From Candidatus Aminicenantota bacterium (GTDB lineage Bacteria; Acidobacteriota; Aminicenantia; JAMOAD01): DNA of 64,000 nt. The stretch is taken from contig JAMOUT010000079.1 of the NCBI GenBank assembly GCA_027061995.1, forward strand, positions 1 to 64,000, read 5' to 3'. Shown one piece after another: positions 27,993 to 37,870 of this stretch; position 1 is the stretch's first letter, and each line of letters begins with the position of its first letter. The position numbers and the translations under genes are program-made. Under the pieces are notes generated by a model. The model had not been told where the DNA came from and ran no database searches. It saw only the letters and a program-made list of their open reading frames with translations.

Positions 27993-30208
27993 ACAGAGAA
28001 TCTCTTTTTCAACAGTTCTTCGAGATATTCTTCCCCTACAAGAACATCTCGCGGCTTACTTCCCTGCTGTTTGCCGACTATCCCTTTGTCTTCCATGATT
28101 TCGATATATCGAGCCGCTTTATTATAGCCGATTTTCATCCTTCTTTGAAGAAATGAAGCGGAGGCTTTTCCCGTATGAATTATTATTTTCAAAGCTTCTA
28201 TAAATTCGGGATTATTTATATCGCCCATTGTTTCCTCTTGAATTTCAGCCATATGTTCTTTTATGTTAAGGATGGAAGAGTCAAATTTTGGTTTTGTCTG
28301 GTTTCTCAGAAATTTTATAACCCTTGCAACCTCTTCCTCTGAAACATATGAACCATGAACTCTCTGTAAAATAGAGGAAGCGGGGGGCATAAACAGCATA
28401 TCTCCCTTTCCGAGAAGTTTTTCTGCCCCTGTTGTATCAATTATTGTTTGTGAATCATGACGGGAAGGAACTGTCAACGCTAATCGTGACGGGAGATTAT
28501 TCTTTATGGTTCCTGTTATTACATCAATAGAGGGTCTTTGAGTGGCGAGAATCATATGTATTCCCGCAGCTCTTGCCATCTGAGCCAAGCGGGCTATTGA
28601 ATTTTCAACATCTTTTGAAGCTACCATCATTAAATCCGCTAATTCATCTATTATAATAACTATATACGGCATAAGCTCTATCTCTTCCTTTTCCCATTCT
28701 TCGGCAATTCGTATTTTACCTTTTTTTATGGCTCTTATCTTTTGATTATACATATATATATTTCTACTTTGAAATTTAGCTAATTTTTTTAATCGAGCTT
28801 CCATCTCATAGATAGCCCATTTTAGAGCCATGGAAGCTTCTTTAGGGTCCAAAACAACTTTTGTTTTAAGATGAGGCAATTGCTCATATACGCTGAATTC
28901 AAGTCTTTTCGGGTCAACTAAAATAAAATTCACCTCTTCCGGGGTTGCTTTGAATAATATGCTTAATATTATGGAGTGAATAGCCACACTTTTCCCCATC
29001 CCCGTTGCTCCGGCTATTAACAGATGAGGCATTGAATCAAGAGAGGTAACAACGGGAAATCCTCTGACATTTTTTCCGAGAGAGATAGTTAAAAGACTGT
29101 TTGAATTTTTGTATATCGAACTTTCAAGAATCTCTTTTAAATAAATGGTTTGTCTATTATAATTCGGAATTTCAATCCCAAGCGTGGCTTTTCCTTTTAT
29201 TCTGCTTATTCTGACATTTTCAGCTTTCAGAGCGAGAGAGAGATCCTCCGAAAGAGAGATAATTTGGGAAATTTTCACCCCTTTTTCAGGTTTATACTCA
29301 AAAGTGGAGATTACAGGTCCGGGATGATATTCCACAACTTTTCCCGCTATGTTAAATTCTCCTAACTTCTCTTCTATTATCCTTTTCTTTACATATAATT
29401 CCTTGTCATCAACAGACAATTTTTTACCCGGAGGTGAGTCCAAGAGTGAAAGGGGGGGAAGGGTAAAACCCTCTTTTTTTCTAATGACTTTCTTTGTTTC
29501 TTCGGGTAATAATTTTATCTTCGGTCTTTTCTTTTCTTCTGCTTTTTCTTTTTTTCTCCTTGCTTTCATAAAATTATTAAACCCCTCTTCCGTTTTCTTA
29601 ATTTTGCTTTTTCCCTTAAGCAGAGACTCCCTCTTTCTTCTCTCTTTGAAAATATCGTATTTAGCCTTTAATTTTGTAATGAAAAGAATTATATTGACAA
29701 TAAAATGTTTTATGGAGAAGTTAAAAGATAAAATCAGGGAGATGAGAAAAAGAAAGAAAAGAGTTAGTGCGGCTCCCATTACATTTAGGTTATTAACAAA
29801 CAGTATGGATATATATTTTCCCAGCAGCCCCCCGTTTACTGTGGCTATCCCTTTAATTGTAAGTGTTTCCTTTGTAAAAAACAATAACCCTGAGGCTGAG
29901 ATTATAAAAAGGATATAACCGAATAATATTTTTATTGATAATTTTGTTTTCCCTTCGGTAAACAGATTATAGCTTAGTATTATAAAGATAAATATGAAAA
30001 AGTAGGACACTATTCCGAAAAGATAAAAAAAGAGATCAGCGCAAAAAGCTCCGAACTTTCCCATTATATTTTTTACCGTAATATTGGAAGAGGTGAAAAT
30101 TCCCGAATCATTGGGGTAATACGATAAAAAACTTAGAATTAAAAACAGAGAGATAAAAAAAAGAAAAACACCAAAACTCTCCTTTAAAGTATCTCTTTTT
30201 TCCTCCAT
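27989..30208 (-). CDS. ftsK: DNA translocase FtsK/SpoIIIE
   Basis: N-terminal TM helices; LIAGATGMGKSVAIHSII, LVDPKRLEFSVYE, IIDELADLMM; C-terminal gamma-like wHTH. Confidence 0.93.
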   Translation of the reverse strand: MEEKRDTLKESFGVFLFFISLFLILSFLSYYPNDSGIFTSSNITVKNIMGKFGAFCADLFFYLFGIVSYFFIFIFIILSYNLFTEGKTKLSIKILFGYILFIISASGLLFFTKETLTIKGIATVNGGLLGKYISILFVNNLNVMGAALTLFFLFLISLILSFNFSIKHFIVNIILFITKLKAKYDIFKERRKRESLLKGKSKIKKTEEGFNNFMKARRKKEKAEEKKRPKIKLLPEETKKVIRKKEGFTLPPLSLLDSPPGKKLSVDDKELYVKKRIIEEKLGEFNIAGKVVEYHPGPVISTFEYKPEKGVKISQIISLSEDLSLALKAENVRISRIKGKATLGIEIPNYNRQTIYLKEILESSIYKNSNSLLTISLGKNVRGFPVVTSLDSMPHLLIAGATGMGKSVAIHSIILSILFKATPEEVNFILVDPKRLEFSVYEQLPHLKTKVVLDPKEASMALKWAIYEMEARLKKLAKFQSRNIYMYNQKIRAIKKGKIRIAEEWEKEEIELMPYIVIIIDELADLMMVASKDVENSIARLAQMARAAGIHMILATQRPSIDVITGTIKNNLPSRLALTVPSRHDSQTIIDTTGAEKLLGKGDMLFMPPASSILQRVHGSYVSEEEVARVIKFLRNQTKPKFDSSILNIKEHMAEIQEETMGDINNPEFIEALKIIIHTGKASASFLQRRMKIGYNKAARYIEIMEDKGIVGKQQGSKPRDVLVGEEYLEELLKKRFSV

Positions 30209-30215
30209 CTTATTA

Positions 30216-30224
30216 ATTATAACA
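30216..30224 (-). promoter_or_regulatory. Extended -10 of ftsK, leaderless geometry
   Basis: Minus strand TGTTATAAT with 7 nt (taataag) to ATG; TTCATA 17 nt upstream of the -10. Confidence 0.5.
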
Positions 30225-30256
30225 GAAATATCCCCTTTTATGAAGAAACAAGTTGT

Positions 30257-30284
30257 TTGAAATTCATTTCTATTATGGTATAAT
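30257..30284 (+). promoter_or_regulatory. Promoter of rpsT
   Basis: TTGAAA-N16-TATAAT, followed by SD GGAGGA at 30299. Confidence 0.6.
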
Positions 30285-30310
30285 ACTGAATTACTTATGG
30301 AGGAATGGTA

Positions 30311-30589
30311 ATGCCTAATTATAAAAATGCGGAAAAAGCTTTAAAAGTTGCGGAAAAAAGAAGAATAGTTAACAAAAGAAATCTTTCTACTATGAGAACT
30401 TATATAAAGAAATTGAGAAAAGCTATTGAAAACGGGGAAGAGAAAGAAACTGTCAAAACAATGCTTATGAAAACAGTATCAATTATAGATAAAACAGTCA
30501 AAAAGGGAGCTATTAAAGATAATACCGCAAGCAGGTATAAATCAAGACTTTCAAAACAAGTAAATAATTATATTCATCGGGAAAATTAA
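30311..30589 (+). CDS. rpsT: 30S ribosomal protein S20
   Basis: MPNYKNAEKALKVAEKRRIVNKRNLSTMRTYIKKLRKAI...DKTVKKGAIKDNTASRYKSRL; SD GGAGGA 6 nt before the ATG at 30311. Confidence 0.92.
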   Translation: MPNYKNAEKALKVAEKRRIVNKRNLSTMRTYIKKLRKAIENGEEKETVKTMLMKTVSIIDKTVKKGAIKDNTASRYKSRLSKQVNNYIHREN

Positions 30590-30632
30590 TTTTAATTATT
30601 TTTTAAAATTAAACGGATAAAATATTTTTTAA

Positions 30633-32960
30633 GTGGGGAAAAATTATTTTTACTATTTTTTCTTGATTTTAATATCCTTTGTTATCGGAGGTATTTGGGT
30701 ATTTGTTGCGGAACCCGCTACTAATTTTATTATAGAAGGAATGATTGTTACTCTTTTTTTTCTCCTTCTCTCTCTTTTAATCAATAAAGATAAAAGATAC
30801 GGATTCTTTTTCTTTGTTTCTTTATCTCTGTTTTCATTATTTCTTTTTTCATTATACTATCAAAGAAACCTTAATAATTATAAAATAAAAACAGAGCGAT
30901 ATAATAAAACGCTCGCAAACAAAGGATATTTGTCTTTAGGTGGGATTGTCGAAACAACTCCGGAAATTTATAAAAATAATCACGGGTTTTTTATATTGAA
31001 AATAAAAGATAAAAAATACCCCTCTCTTAAAAATCCAAGGGTGAAAGTTTATTTTAAATATAAAGAAAAATTGTTTTTTTTTCGTGGAGATTTTATAAAT
31101 ATTTATGCAAGATTTTATTCAATTAAAAGATATGATAATTTTTATAAATCCTTTTCCGATAACTATTTTTTATCGGAGAGAATCTCGGGATTAGCATATA
31201 TAAAAACAATGGCTCTTGTTAGAAAAACAGGGGTGAAAAATCCCATATATCATCTCCTTTCAAAGTATAAGTATGATTTTTCAAGGTTTCTTAATAAAGT
31301 TAGAAAGGATAAACAAAGTGTGTCCATTATAAAGGCGATGATAATAGGGGAAAGAAAAGGGGTGCCGGATAATACAAAATTTTTGTGGAAAGAAAGCGGA
31401 ATATATCACCTGCTTGCGATTTCCGGTGCTCATGTCGGGCTTCTCTCGTTGCTTTTATTCTATCTGTTAAAGCTATTTAAAATCGGAAAAAGGAAAATTT
31501 ACTGTTTTCAAATATTTTTTATTCTCTCATTCCTTCTTTTTATAGGTTATAATCCCCCCGTGTTCAGGGCTTCCATTTTAATTATTTTATATTTTATAGG
31601 AAAACTTTTGTGGAGGGATGTAGATATTCTCCACCTTGTTTCTTTGTCGGGAATCATCTATCTTATTCTTTTTCCTCTTTCTCTGCTTGGAATCGGATTT
31701 ATATTGACATATTACACTACTATTTTTCTTATCTTAATTTTTAGAAAGTTCTCACATCTCTTTTTTATATCCTTAAGGGTGGAGACCTCCCTGTATCTTG
31801 TTTTTTTCGCTTTTATTATCTCTTTGCCTCTAAATATATATTTTTTTAATTATGCTCCCTTTGGTTCGGTAATCATTAATTTCATAGCCTTTTTTATTAT
31901 CCCTCTTGTATTGTTTTTTTCTTTTTCTTCTCTCCTCCTTTTCAAAATAAGTTCTGTGGCGGCTTATTATCTGATTAAGCCTGCTATTTTTTTGATTAAT
32001 TTCATAAATATTGTTACCGATAAAATAGGCTCCCATCTCTATATAAGACCTGTAACGCCCCCTTTTATTTTTGTTCTTATATCTATCGGTTTTTTATTAT
32101 CCTTTGTTTTGACAAACAAAAAGAGACCGGTTTTTTTTATTATTGTTATTCTTTCTTTATTATTCCTAACGATTTTCCCCGAAAAAAGGGGGGGTAACCC
32201 TTCCGTGTATTTTCTCAATGTGGGGCAGGGAGATTCCGCTTTTGTGGAAACCGCCTCGGTAAAATTTTTAGTGGATTGCGGAGGTAGTTATAAAAAGGAT
32301 AATTTTGTCGGGGAATATATTGTATCGGGTTTTCTGTTTAAACACAGGGTAAAGCATTTAAACGGTATTTTCATATCCCATTTTCATCCTGACCATTATT
32401 ACGGATGTTTGAGGGTTATTAAAAATTTTAATATTGATAAAATTTATATATATAATTCAAAAGAGGATATTGATGGTTTTAGGGAATTAAAGGCGGCCGT
32501 TAATAAAAAAAGAACAAAAATCATTTTACTTAAATATGGAGATAAGTTAAAGTTGGGAGAATCTCGAATTACTATTCTTCATCCGAACAAGAAAATCGTG
32601 GAAAAAGCTGATAACAATGATTCTATGGTATTAAAAATAGTTTTAAATAATAGCAAGATTCTTTTTACGGGAGATCTTGAAAAAGAGGGGGAACAAGAGA
32701 TGCTTTTCCGTAAGGAGAATATAAAATCCGATATTTTAAAAGTTGCTCATCACGGGAGTAAAACCTCTTCCACGGAGGAATTTATAAAAAAAGTCTCTCC
32801 CGAATTTGCTGTTATTTCCGTTGGGAAACAAAACCGGTATCATCTCCCTTCAAAAGGTGTTTTGAAAAGATTAAAAAATACCGGAGTAAAGATTTTTCTT
32901 ACCTCAAAAAAGGGGGTAAAATTTTTTCTTAATAAAAAGAAGATAATGATTGATAGATAG
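30633..32960 (+). CDS. comEC: ComEC/Rec2 DNA uptake channel with C-terminal MBL domain
   Basis: Multi-TM competence domain (LLAISGAHVGLLS...NPPVFRASILI) plus MBL (FLNVGQGDSAFVE, SHFHPDHYYG, VAHHGSKTSS); GTG start. Confidence 0.9.
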   Translation: MGKNYFYYFFLILISFVIGGIWVFVAEPATNFIIEGMIVTLFFLLLSLLINKDKRYGFFFFVSLSLFSLFLFSLYYQRNLNNYKIKTERYNKTLANKGYLSLGGIVETTPEIYKNNHGFFILKIKDKKYPSLKNPRVKVYFKYKEKLFFFRGDFINIYARFYSIKRYDNFYKSFSDNYFLSERISGLAYIKTMALVRKTGVKNPIYHLLSKYKYDFSRFLNKVRKDKQSVSIIKAMIIGERKGVPDNTKFLWKESGIYHLLAISGAHVGLLSLLLFYLLKLFKIGKRKIYCFQIFFILSFLLFIGYNPPVFRASILIILYFIGKLLWRDVDILHLVSLSGIIYLILFPLSLLGIGFILTYYTTIFLILIFRKFSHLFFISLRVETSLYLVFFAFIISLPLNIYFFNYAPFGSVIINFIAFFIIPLVLFFSFSSLLLFKISSVAAYYLIKPAIFLINFINIVTDKIGSHLYIRPVTPPFIFVLISIGFLLSFVLTNKKRPVFFIIVILSLLFLTIFPEKRGGNPSVYFLNVGQGDSAFVETASVKFLVDCGGSYKKDNFVGEYIVSGFLFKHRVKHLNGIFISHFHPDHYYGCLRVIKNFNIDKIYIYNSKEDIDGFRELKAAVNKKRTKIILLKYGDKLKLGESRITILHPNKKIVEKADNNDSMVLKIVLNNSKILFTGDLEKEGEQEMLFRKENIKSDILKVAHHGSKTSSTEEFIKKVSPEFAVISVGKQNRYHLPSKGVLKRLKNTGVKIFLTSKKGVKFFLNKKKIMIDR

Positions 32961-32962
32961 GA

Positions 32963-34243
32963 TTATTTTTCCTTTTTTAAACTTTCCTTTAATTTTTTCC
33001 AATAGTTGTATCTTTGTAAAATCTGTTTTTCAAACCCCATATTATCCGGAAAATATAAAGATAAAGCGGAAAGCTCCTTAGGGATGGTTTCCATGCTTGT
33101 TGTTTTTTCTTTAAAATCATGGGCATACTTGTATCCTTCTCCGTATCCCTCCTCTTTCATAAGTTTTGTCTCTGGATTCCGGAGATGAATGGGGATAGGT
33201 TCGTGAGATGTTTTTTTAGCAATTCTCTTACTTTTTATTTCGGCTTTGTAAATTGAGTTGCTTTTCGGAGCGAGAGAAAGATAGACTGTTGTGTAAAACA
33301 GGAATATATCTCCCTCGGGTTCTCCGATTATCTCAAATGCTTTAAAAGAGTTAATAGCTATCTCAAGAGCTTTGGGGTCAGCTAAACCTATGTCCTCGGC
33401 AGTGATTCTTATTAATCTTCTTAGAATATATTTCCTATCCTCTCCGGCTACAAGCATTCTTGCGAGCCAATACAGGGAGGAGTTAATATCAGAATTTCTT
33501 ATGCTTTTATGTAGTGCTGATATTATGTTGTAGTGGGATTCCCCTTTCTTATCATAAAAAGTTTTTTGTTCGGATACAAATTTTTTAATTTTTTTAACCG
33601 TAATTTTCCCTTTAACATTTTTCTTACTGATGAAATCAAGGCTATTAATAGCTGACCTGACATCCGAACCATAAATTGAATATAAGAATTCTATTATCTC
33701 TTTATCGAATTTCATCTTTCTGTTTTTTTCCAAATAGGCGACTCCATTCTTTAATATTTTATGAGTTGCCTCTTTGTTAAGAGGGTTGAGCGTAAATATT
33801 TTCACCCTTGAAATCAATGCTTTGTTTAGTTCGAAAGAGGGATTTTCGGTTGTTGCGCCAACGAGGAAAATCGTTCCCTTTTCAAGATAACGGAGGAAAA
33901 GGTCTTGCTGTGCTTTATTGAGTCTGTGTATTTCATCTATAAAAATAAAAGAGGGGGTTCCGTTGAATTTAAGAAGTTTTTCCCCTTTTTCACAAAATAG
34001 TTTCGCTTCTTTCAGATTAAAAGTTGATCCTGTAACTTTTAATATTTCACCTGTCTGATTTTTTAGATAAATTTCTATAATTGATGTTTTTCCGCAACCC
34101 GGTTCTCCCCATAAGACAAAAGAGATTGGGATTTTTTTATCAATAGATTCTTTAATTACTCCTGTTTCACCGCAAAGATGATCCTGACCTATTATTTCAT
34201 TACATTCTTTGGGTCTTAATATTTCTGTCAGAGGCGGATTCAT
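32963..34243 (-). CDS. rarA: Replication-associated recombination protein RarA/MgsA
   Basis: LRPKECNEIIGQDHL, LWGEPGCGKTSIIEIY, IFIDEIHRLNKAQQD, LVGATTENPSFELN. Confidence 0.9.
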   Translation of the reverse strand: MNPPLTEILRPKECNEIIGQDHLCGETGVIKESIDKKIPISFVLWGEPGCGKTSIIEIYLKNQTGEILKVTGSTFNLKEAKLFCEKGEKLLKFNGTPSFIFIDEIHRLNKAQQDLFLRYLEKGTIFLVGATTENPSFELNKALISRVKIFTLNPLNKEATHKILKNGVAYLEKNRKMKFDKEIIEFLYSIYGSDVRSAINSLDFISKKNVKGKITVKKIKKFVSEQKTFYDKKGESHYNIISALHKSIRNSDINSSLYWLARMLVAGEDRKYILRRLIRITAEDIGLADPKALEIAINSFKAFEIIGEPEGDIFLFYTTVYLSLAPKSNSIYKAEIKSKRIAKKTSHEPIPIHLRNPETKLMKEEGYGEGYKYAHDFKEKTTSMETIPKELSALSLYFPDNMGFEKQILQRYNYWKKLKESLKKEK

Positions 34244-34340
34244 ATTGAATATTATCATAAAAACAGATATATATGAATTAATTTATCTCTTAAAAAAACG
34301 GATGTTCCGTCTATTGTCTGCAAGCAATAAACAAGAAAGA

Positions 34341-34372
34341 GGAAATAATAGGTAAGATTATAACTTATTTCC
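34341..34372. repeat. Inverted repeat GGAAATAA-N16-TTATTTCC in the rarA/orphan gene intergenic region
   Basis: Perfect 8-bp arms in an otherwise non-coding divergent intergenic region. Confidence 0.6.
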
Positions 34373-34516
34373 TTAATGAAAACCTCGTGGATAATGATAT
34401 GATTTATTATTATAAAATTAAACTCTTTTTGATTTTGTTTTTAAAGTAGTGATATGCGACGATAATATCATATATTTGTGTGTATAGTTATATATTTGAT
34501 AATATATCCCCTGAAA

Positions 34517-34545
34517 TTGACAATAAAATATTTTTATGTTAAAAT
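34517..34545 (+). promoter_or_regulatory. Strong sigma70-type promoter for the orphan gene
   Basis: TTGACA-N17-TAAAAT with TG extended -10; inside the longest called ORF, supporting a GTG start at 34595. Confidence 0.75.
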
Positions 34546-34594
34546 AACCTGTAATGTATATCGCAAAAATCCCGAAATTAAAAGGAATAACCAG

Positions 34595-36316
34595 GTGTTT
34601 ATAGAAAAAATTATAGAAAAACTTTCTGAAGAGAAAACAAAGCATTTATCTAAAAAGCTTTGTATTGAAGCCGGAAGACTTGATATTTTAAAAAAGAAAT
34701 TATTACATACCTTAACAAGCGAAGCCTTTTTATCGAAAAATGCACAGGATTATATAGATGATTACCGGGATCTTATGCGTGCGATGTTTAAGAGTGGAGG
34801 GAAGGGAGAGTATCCGCAAGCATTTAAACCTCTTGTTGATGAACTTGCATGCAGAGGTTTACTGTTTTTTATAAACAAAGAACACTCTCAAATTTTGATT
34901 CCTTTTGAATATTATTTTGTATCAGGCTTTTTTCAACCATCGTATTTTTCTCTTTTATATGCTTTTCAAAATTATAATGAAAAAATTTTGAGAATTATTT
35001 CGCAATATTATAATCTTGATGGCTCTAATGGGATAAAACTTACTTTGGCAAGAAAACTATATTCTTTTATTATTAAATATATAAATTTAATTAAAGAAAA
35101 TTTTACGGAAGAAGAGAAAAAAACACTTGAAATTCTTTATTATAACAGAGGAAAAGAATTCTGGGATAAAACTTTTAAGGATTTAATACCGGTATCGGAA
35201 ATAAAAGATAAATTTTATGTTAAAGAGCTTTTTTTCAAAGCAAAAAAAGATAGTCCGATTTTTTCTCTTCTTCTAAAATCAATATTAATTCCCGTATCGG
35301 ATAGAACGAGAATCTTTGTAGAAGAATTAACTGTTCCTTCGGAATTCGAACAAATTCTTTTCCAAGAGTTTAGAGAGAAAGAGAATAAGATAATTTGTGA
35401 TTTGCAGGAGCTATATGTAAAAAAGACGGACCTTGTTCCCAAGGGAGTTGTCAAAGAATTTAAATATGATTTAAAAAGAATGCTTGGTTTTATAGCCGGA
35501 ATGAAGATGAAAGCTACCACTACAAAAAAGATTTATTATAAAGATCTGAAAAGAGTTGTGGATAATTTTGAATGGGAACAAAATTATTTTGATCTTTTAT
35601 GGGATTTTATTAAAACAAAAAAAATGCTCGAAACCTATCCTGAAAATAGAATCTTTAAAATTTCGGATAAAGGATTAAAAATACTCTTCTCGAATAATAA
35701 AGAGATAGTTAAAATACTGTATGATTATTTTTTGACCCACGAATGCTGTTCCGAAGAGATTAAAAAAATTGTTTTAAAAGATCTTGTTGATTCTTACCCG
35801 TGTTATGTTGACATAAGGTATTTTATAGAACTATCGAAAAAAGTTGCTTCCGAGCTTTCTCAGCTTATTATTAAAGAGGACCTTTCTTTGAACGAAACCT
35901 TTTATCAAATATATTACCTTCTTTATAATCTCGGTTTTGCCAAAAGGATTAATGTTCATCGGGAGCATTACAGTATAAGTATTTTGGCTTTGACTCATGA
36001 AGGATATCTTTTGGCATCGGGAAAGGATGATGAACTTGATGAAGGGGAGATGGAGATTGATCTTGAATTTAATGGTAACACTGTTCGTTTACCCGTAACA
36101 ACCGATTTTAAAATCATAAATATCTTATTGCGGGTGGGAGATTTAATCGGTGTGAGCGAAGATTTTGTCTTTGCTCTGAAATCAGAGAAGATTAAGGAAT
36201 TTTTGTCCGAAATAAAAGATTTAAATATTGGAGAATTTCAAGCTCTTATAGATGATTTGAATAGTGAGAACTTAAAAAAAAGTTTTGGTTCGGAAGAGAT
36301 TGAAAAAGTAAATTAA
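34595..36316 (+). CDS. Protein of unknown function (~573 aa), possibly winged-helix repeats, weakly reminiscent of helicase-associated (XPB/Ssl2 N-domain-like) proteins
   Basis: SD AAAGGAA before the GTG at 34595; no catalytic motif recognised. Confidence 0.55.
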   Translation: MFIEKIIEKLSEEKTKHLSKKLCIEAGRLDILKKKLLHTLTSEAFLSKNAQDYIDDYRDLMRAMFKSGGKGEYPQAFKPLVDELACRGLLFFINKEHSQILIPFEYYFVSGFFQPSYFSLLYAFQNYNEKILRIISQYYNLDGSNGIKLTLARKLYSFIIKYINLIKENFTEEEKKTLEILYYNRGKEFWDKTFKDLIPVSEIKDKFYVKELFFKAKKDSPIFSLLLKSILIPVSDRTRIFVEELTVPSEFEQILFQEFREKENKIICDLQELYVKKTDLVPKGVVKEFKYDLKRMLGFIAGMKMKATTTKKIYYKDLKRVVDNFEWEQNYFDLLWDFIKTKKMLETYPENRIFKISDKGLKILFSNNKEIVKILYDYFLTHECCSEEIKKIVLKDLVDSYPCYVDIRYFIELSKKVASELSQLIIKEDLSLNETFYQIYYLLYNLGFAKRINVHREHYSISILALTHEGYLLASGKDDELDEGEMEIDLEFNGNTVRLPVTTDFKIINILLRVGDLIGVSEDFVFALKSEKIKEFLSEIKDLNIGEFQALIDDLNSENLKKSFGSEEIEKVN

Positions 36317-36318
36317 AG

Positions 36319-37257
36319 TTAGGAAAGATAAAAAACCATTTCAACCTGAGTTCCCACTTTTTTTTCCGAAAGAATAACCAATTTATCGGCAAATCTTTTC
36401 ATGTTCGGTATTCCCATGCCGGCTCCGAAACCTAACTCTCTTACATAATCTTCCGCTGTTGAAAAACCTTCTTTCATTGCAAGATTCAAATCCTCTATCC
36501 CGACACCAAAATCTATAACACGGACAATGATTCTATCTTTTTTCAGAAAACAATAGATATCACCTTTACTTTTACTGTGGATAACAACATTTGTCTCAGC
36601 CTCGTAAGTGGCTATCCCCACTCTTCTTCTTATCTCTTCTTCTATATCTTGCTCTTTAAGAAATTGTTTTAGATGGGCGGCTCCTTCCCCTGCGGCACTT
36701 ATCTCCGTTGAATTTATATTGTAGTGAAATTCAGCTTCGGATATTTTTAATGATTCCCCTGTAATTAATGATCTGTCTTGATTTAGTTTTGATTTTCTTT
36801 TTTCATCATGAAGATAGATTAAGCTGAATTTTTCAAGGATGCTATGAAGGATATCCTCTTTGCTTATTATGCCGACAACCTTTCCGGTTTTATCCACAAC
36901 AGGAAATCTGCCGTATCTGTATCTGTTAAATTTTTCAACTATCTGTGATAATGTTTCTTTTTCTCTAACCGATATAACGGTTTTACTCATATGTTTTTCT
37001 ATTCTATTCTCTATAGTGCCGGATTCGAGAGCGAGAATTATATCTTCTATGCTTACTATCCCTATCAATGTTTTATCCTGTTGAACAATTGGAATGCCGG
37101 AAACTTTTTTGATTTTCATCATCTCCTTTGCCTGACTCATTTTTTTATCAGATGTAAGGGTTACAACGGTTTTTGTCATGATTTCTTCAGCTTTCAGGTC
37201 CTGGAAAATACGGATATATTTGGTTAATTTGCAATATTTATTATCTCCGTTCATCAA
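36319..37257 (-). CDS. CBS-domain pair fused to RsbW-like HATPase domain
   Basis: Two CBS motifs (MTKTVVTLTSDKKMSQAKEMM...; MSKTVISVREKETLSQIVEKF) then GIATYEAETNVVIHSK, DFGVGIEDL, GFGAGMGIPNMKRFAD. Confidence 0.88.
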   Translation of the reverse strand: MMNGDNKYCKLTKYIRIFQDLKAEEIMTKTVVTLTSDKKMSQAKEMMKIKKVSGIPIVQQDKTLIGIVSIEDIILALESGTIENRIEKHMSKTVISVREKETLSQIVEKFNRYRYGRFPVVDKTGKVVGIISKEDILHSILEKFSLIYLHDEKRKSKLNQDRSLITGESLKISEAEFHYNINSTEISAAGEGAAHLKQFLKEQDIEEEIRRRVGIATYEAETNVVIHSKSKGDIYCFLKKDRIIVRVIDFGVGIEDLNLAMKEGFSTAEDYVRELGFGAGMGIPNMKRFADKLVILSEKKVGTQVEMVFYLS

Positions 37258-37594
37258 TACCTCTTAATCCGGCATTATAAAGTTTTCCGCATGCCGCATA
37301 CATATATGTGTTTGTATGGACCAAAAGGAGATTCGCCTCTTTTGCCATTTCAATCGTTTTTTCGGGAATCTCCTTCCCTCTGACAAAAACAAGACCGAGA
37401 AGATCTGTTACAATCGCTGTTCTTATCGCTTGTATGGAAGTGTGCCCCGTTAATATTATCATATCGGGTTTTGAGAGAGCGAGAACATCGCTCATCATGT
37501 CGGCCGCTCCGATATATTTTACCTCTTTTTCCATCTTGTCTTCCCCCGATAAAACAGTTCCTTCCAAAATTTTAACCATATCTTTAACTTTCAT
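37241..37594 (-). CDS. DRTGG-domain protein
   Basis: ~117 aa stand-alone DRTGG-like fold pattern (YIGAADMMSDVLALSKPDMIILTGHTSIQAIRTAIVTDLLGLVFVRGKEIPEKTIEMAKEANLLLVHT). Confidence 0.75.
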   Translation of the reverse strand: MKVKDMVKILEGTVLSGEDKMEKEVKYIGAADMMSDVLALSKPDMIILTGHTSIQAIRTAIVTDLLGLVFVRGKEIPEKTIEMAKEANLLLVHTNTYMYAACGKLYNAGLRGIDERR

Positions 37595-37603
37595 AATAAT
37601 CTT

Positions 37604-37632
37604 ATTATACTTAAACCGATTTATTATGTCAA
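37604..37632 (-). promoter_or_regulatory. Perfect consensus promoter of the DRTGG/CBS-HATPase pair
   Basis: Minus strand TTGACA-N17-TATAAT, 9 nt before ATG; no SD. Confidence 0.8.
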
Positions 37633-37870
37633 ATCATTAACGATTCAATTTCTTGAATCTTGCTGTCCGATCACTTTGTTTTTTCGGGTTATGTGCAAGA
37701 AACTATGCGTCTTTTCCCTTTTTTATGTTTGGATTTATAAAAAGCCGAACTACTATTTTGTTCTAAGATTACCAATGGTTTCAATTATCTCAAATTTACT
37801 TTTTGTATTTTGCTTAAAGACTTTTAAAGATGCTTTCTTAAACTGTTTTAACAACCATTGTTCGATTTTC

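Noticed and set aside
29349-29918. 189-aa + strand ORF
   Set aside because: Antisense to the FtsK linker and TM region; Phe/Ser-rich shadow ORF.
30586-30612. 10-bp AT-only inverted repeat (TTAATTTTAA/TTAAAATTAA) at the rpsT end
   Set aside because: Could be a weak terminator, but such AT palindromes are expected by chance in this composition and there is no GC stem.
34478-34594. N-terminal 39 residues of the called 612-aa ORF
   Set aside because: Contains a strong promoter and precedes a GTG with good SD; composition is not protein-like.
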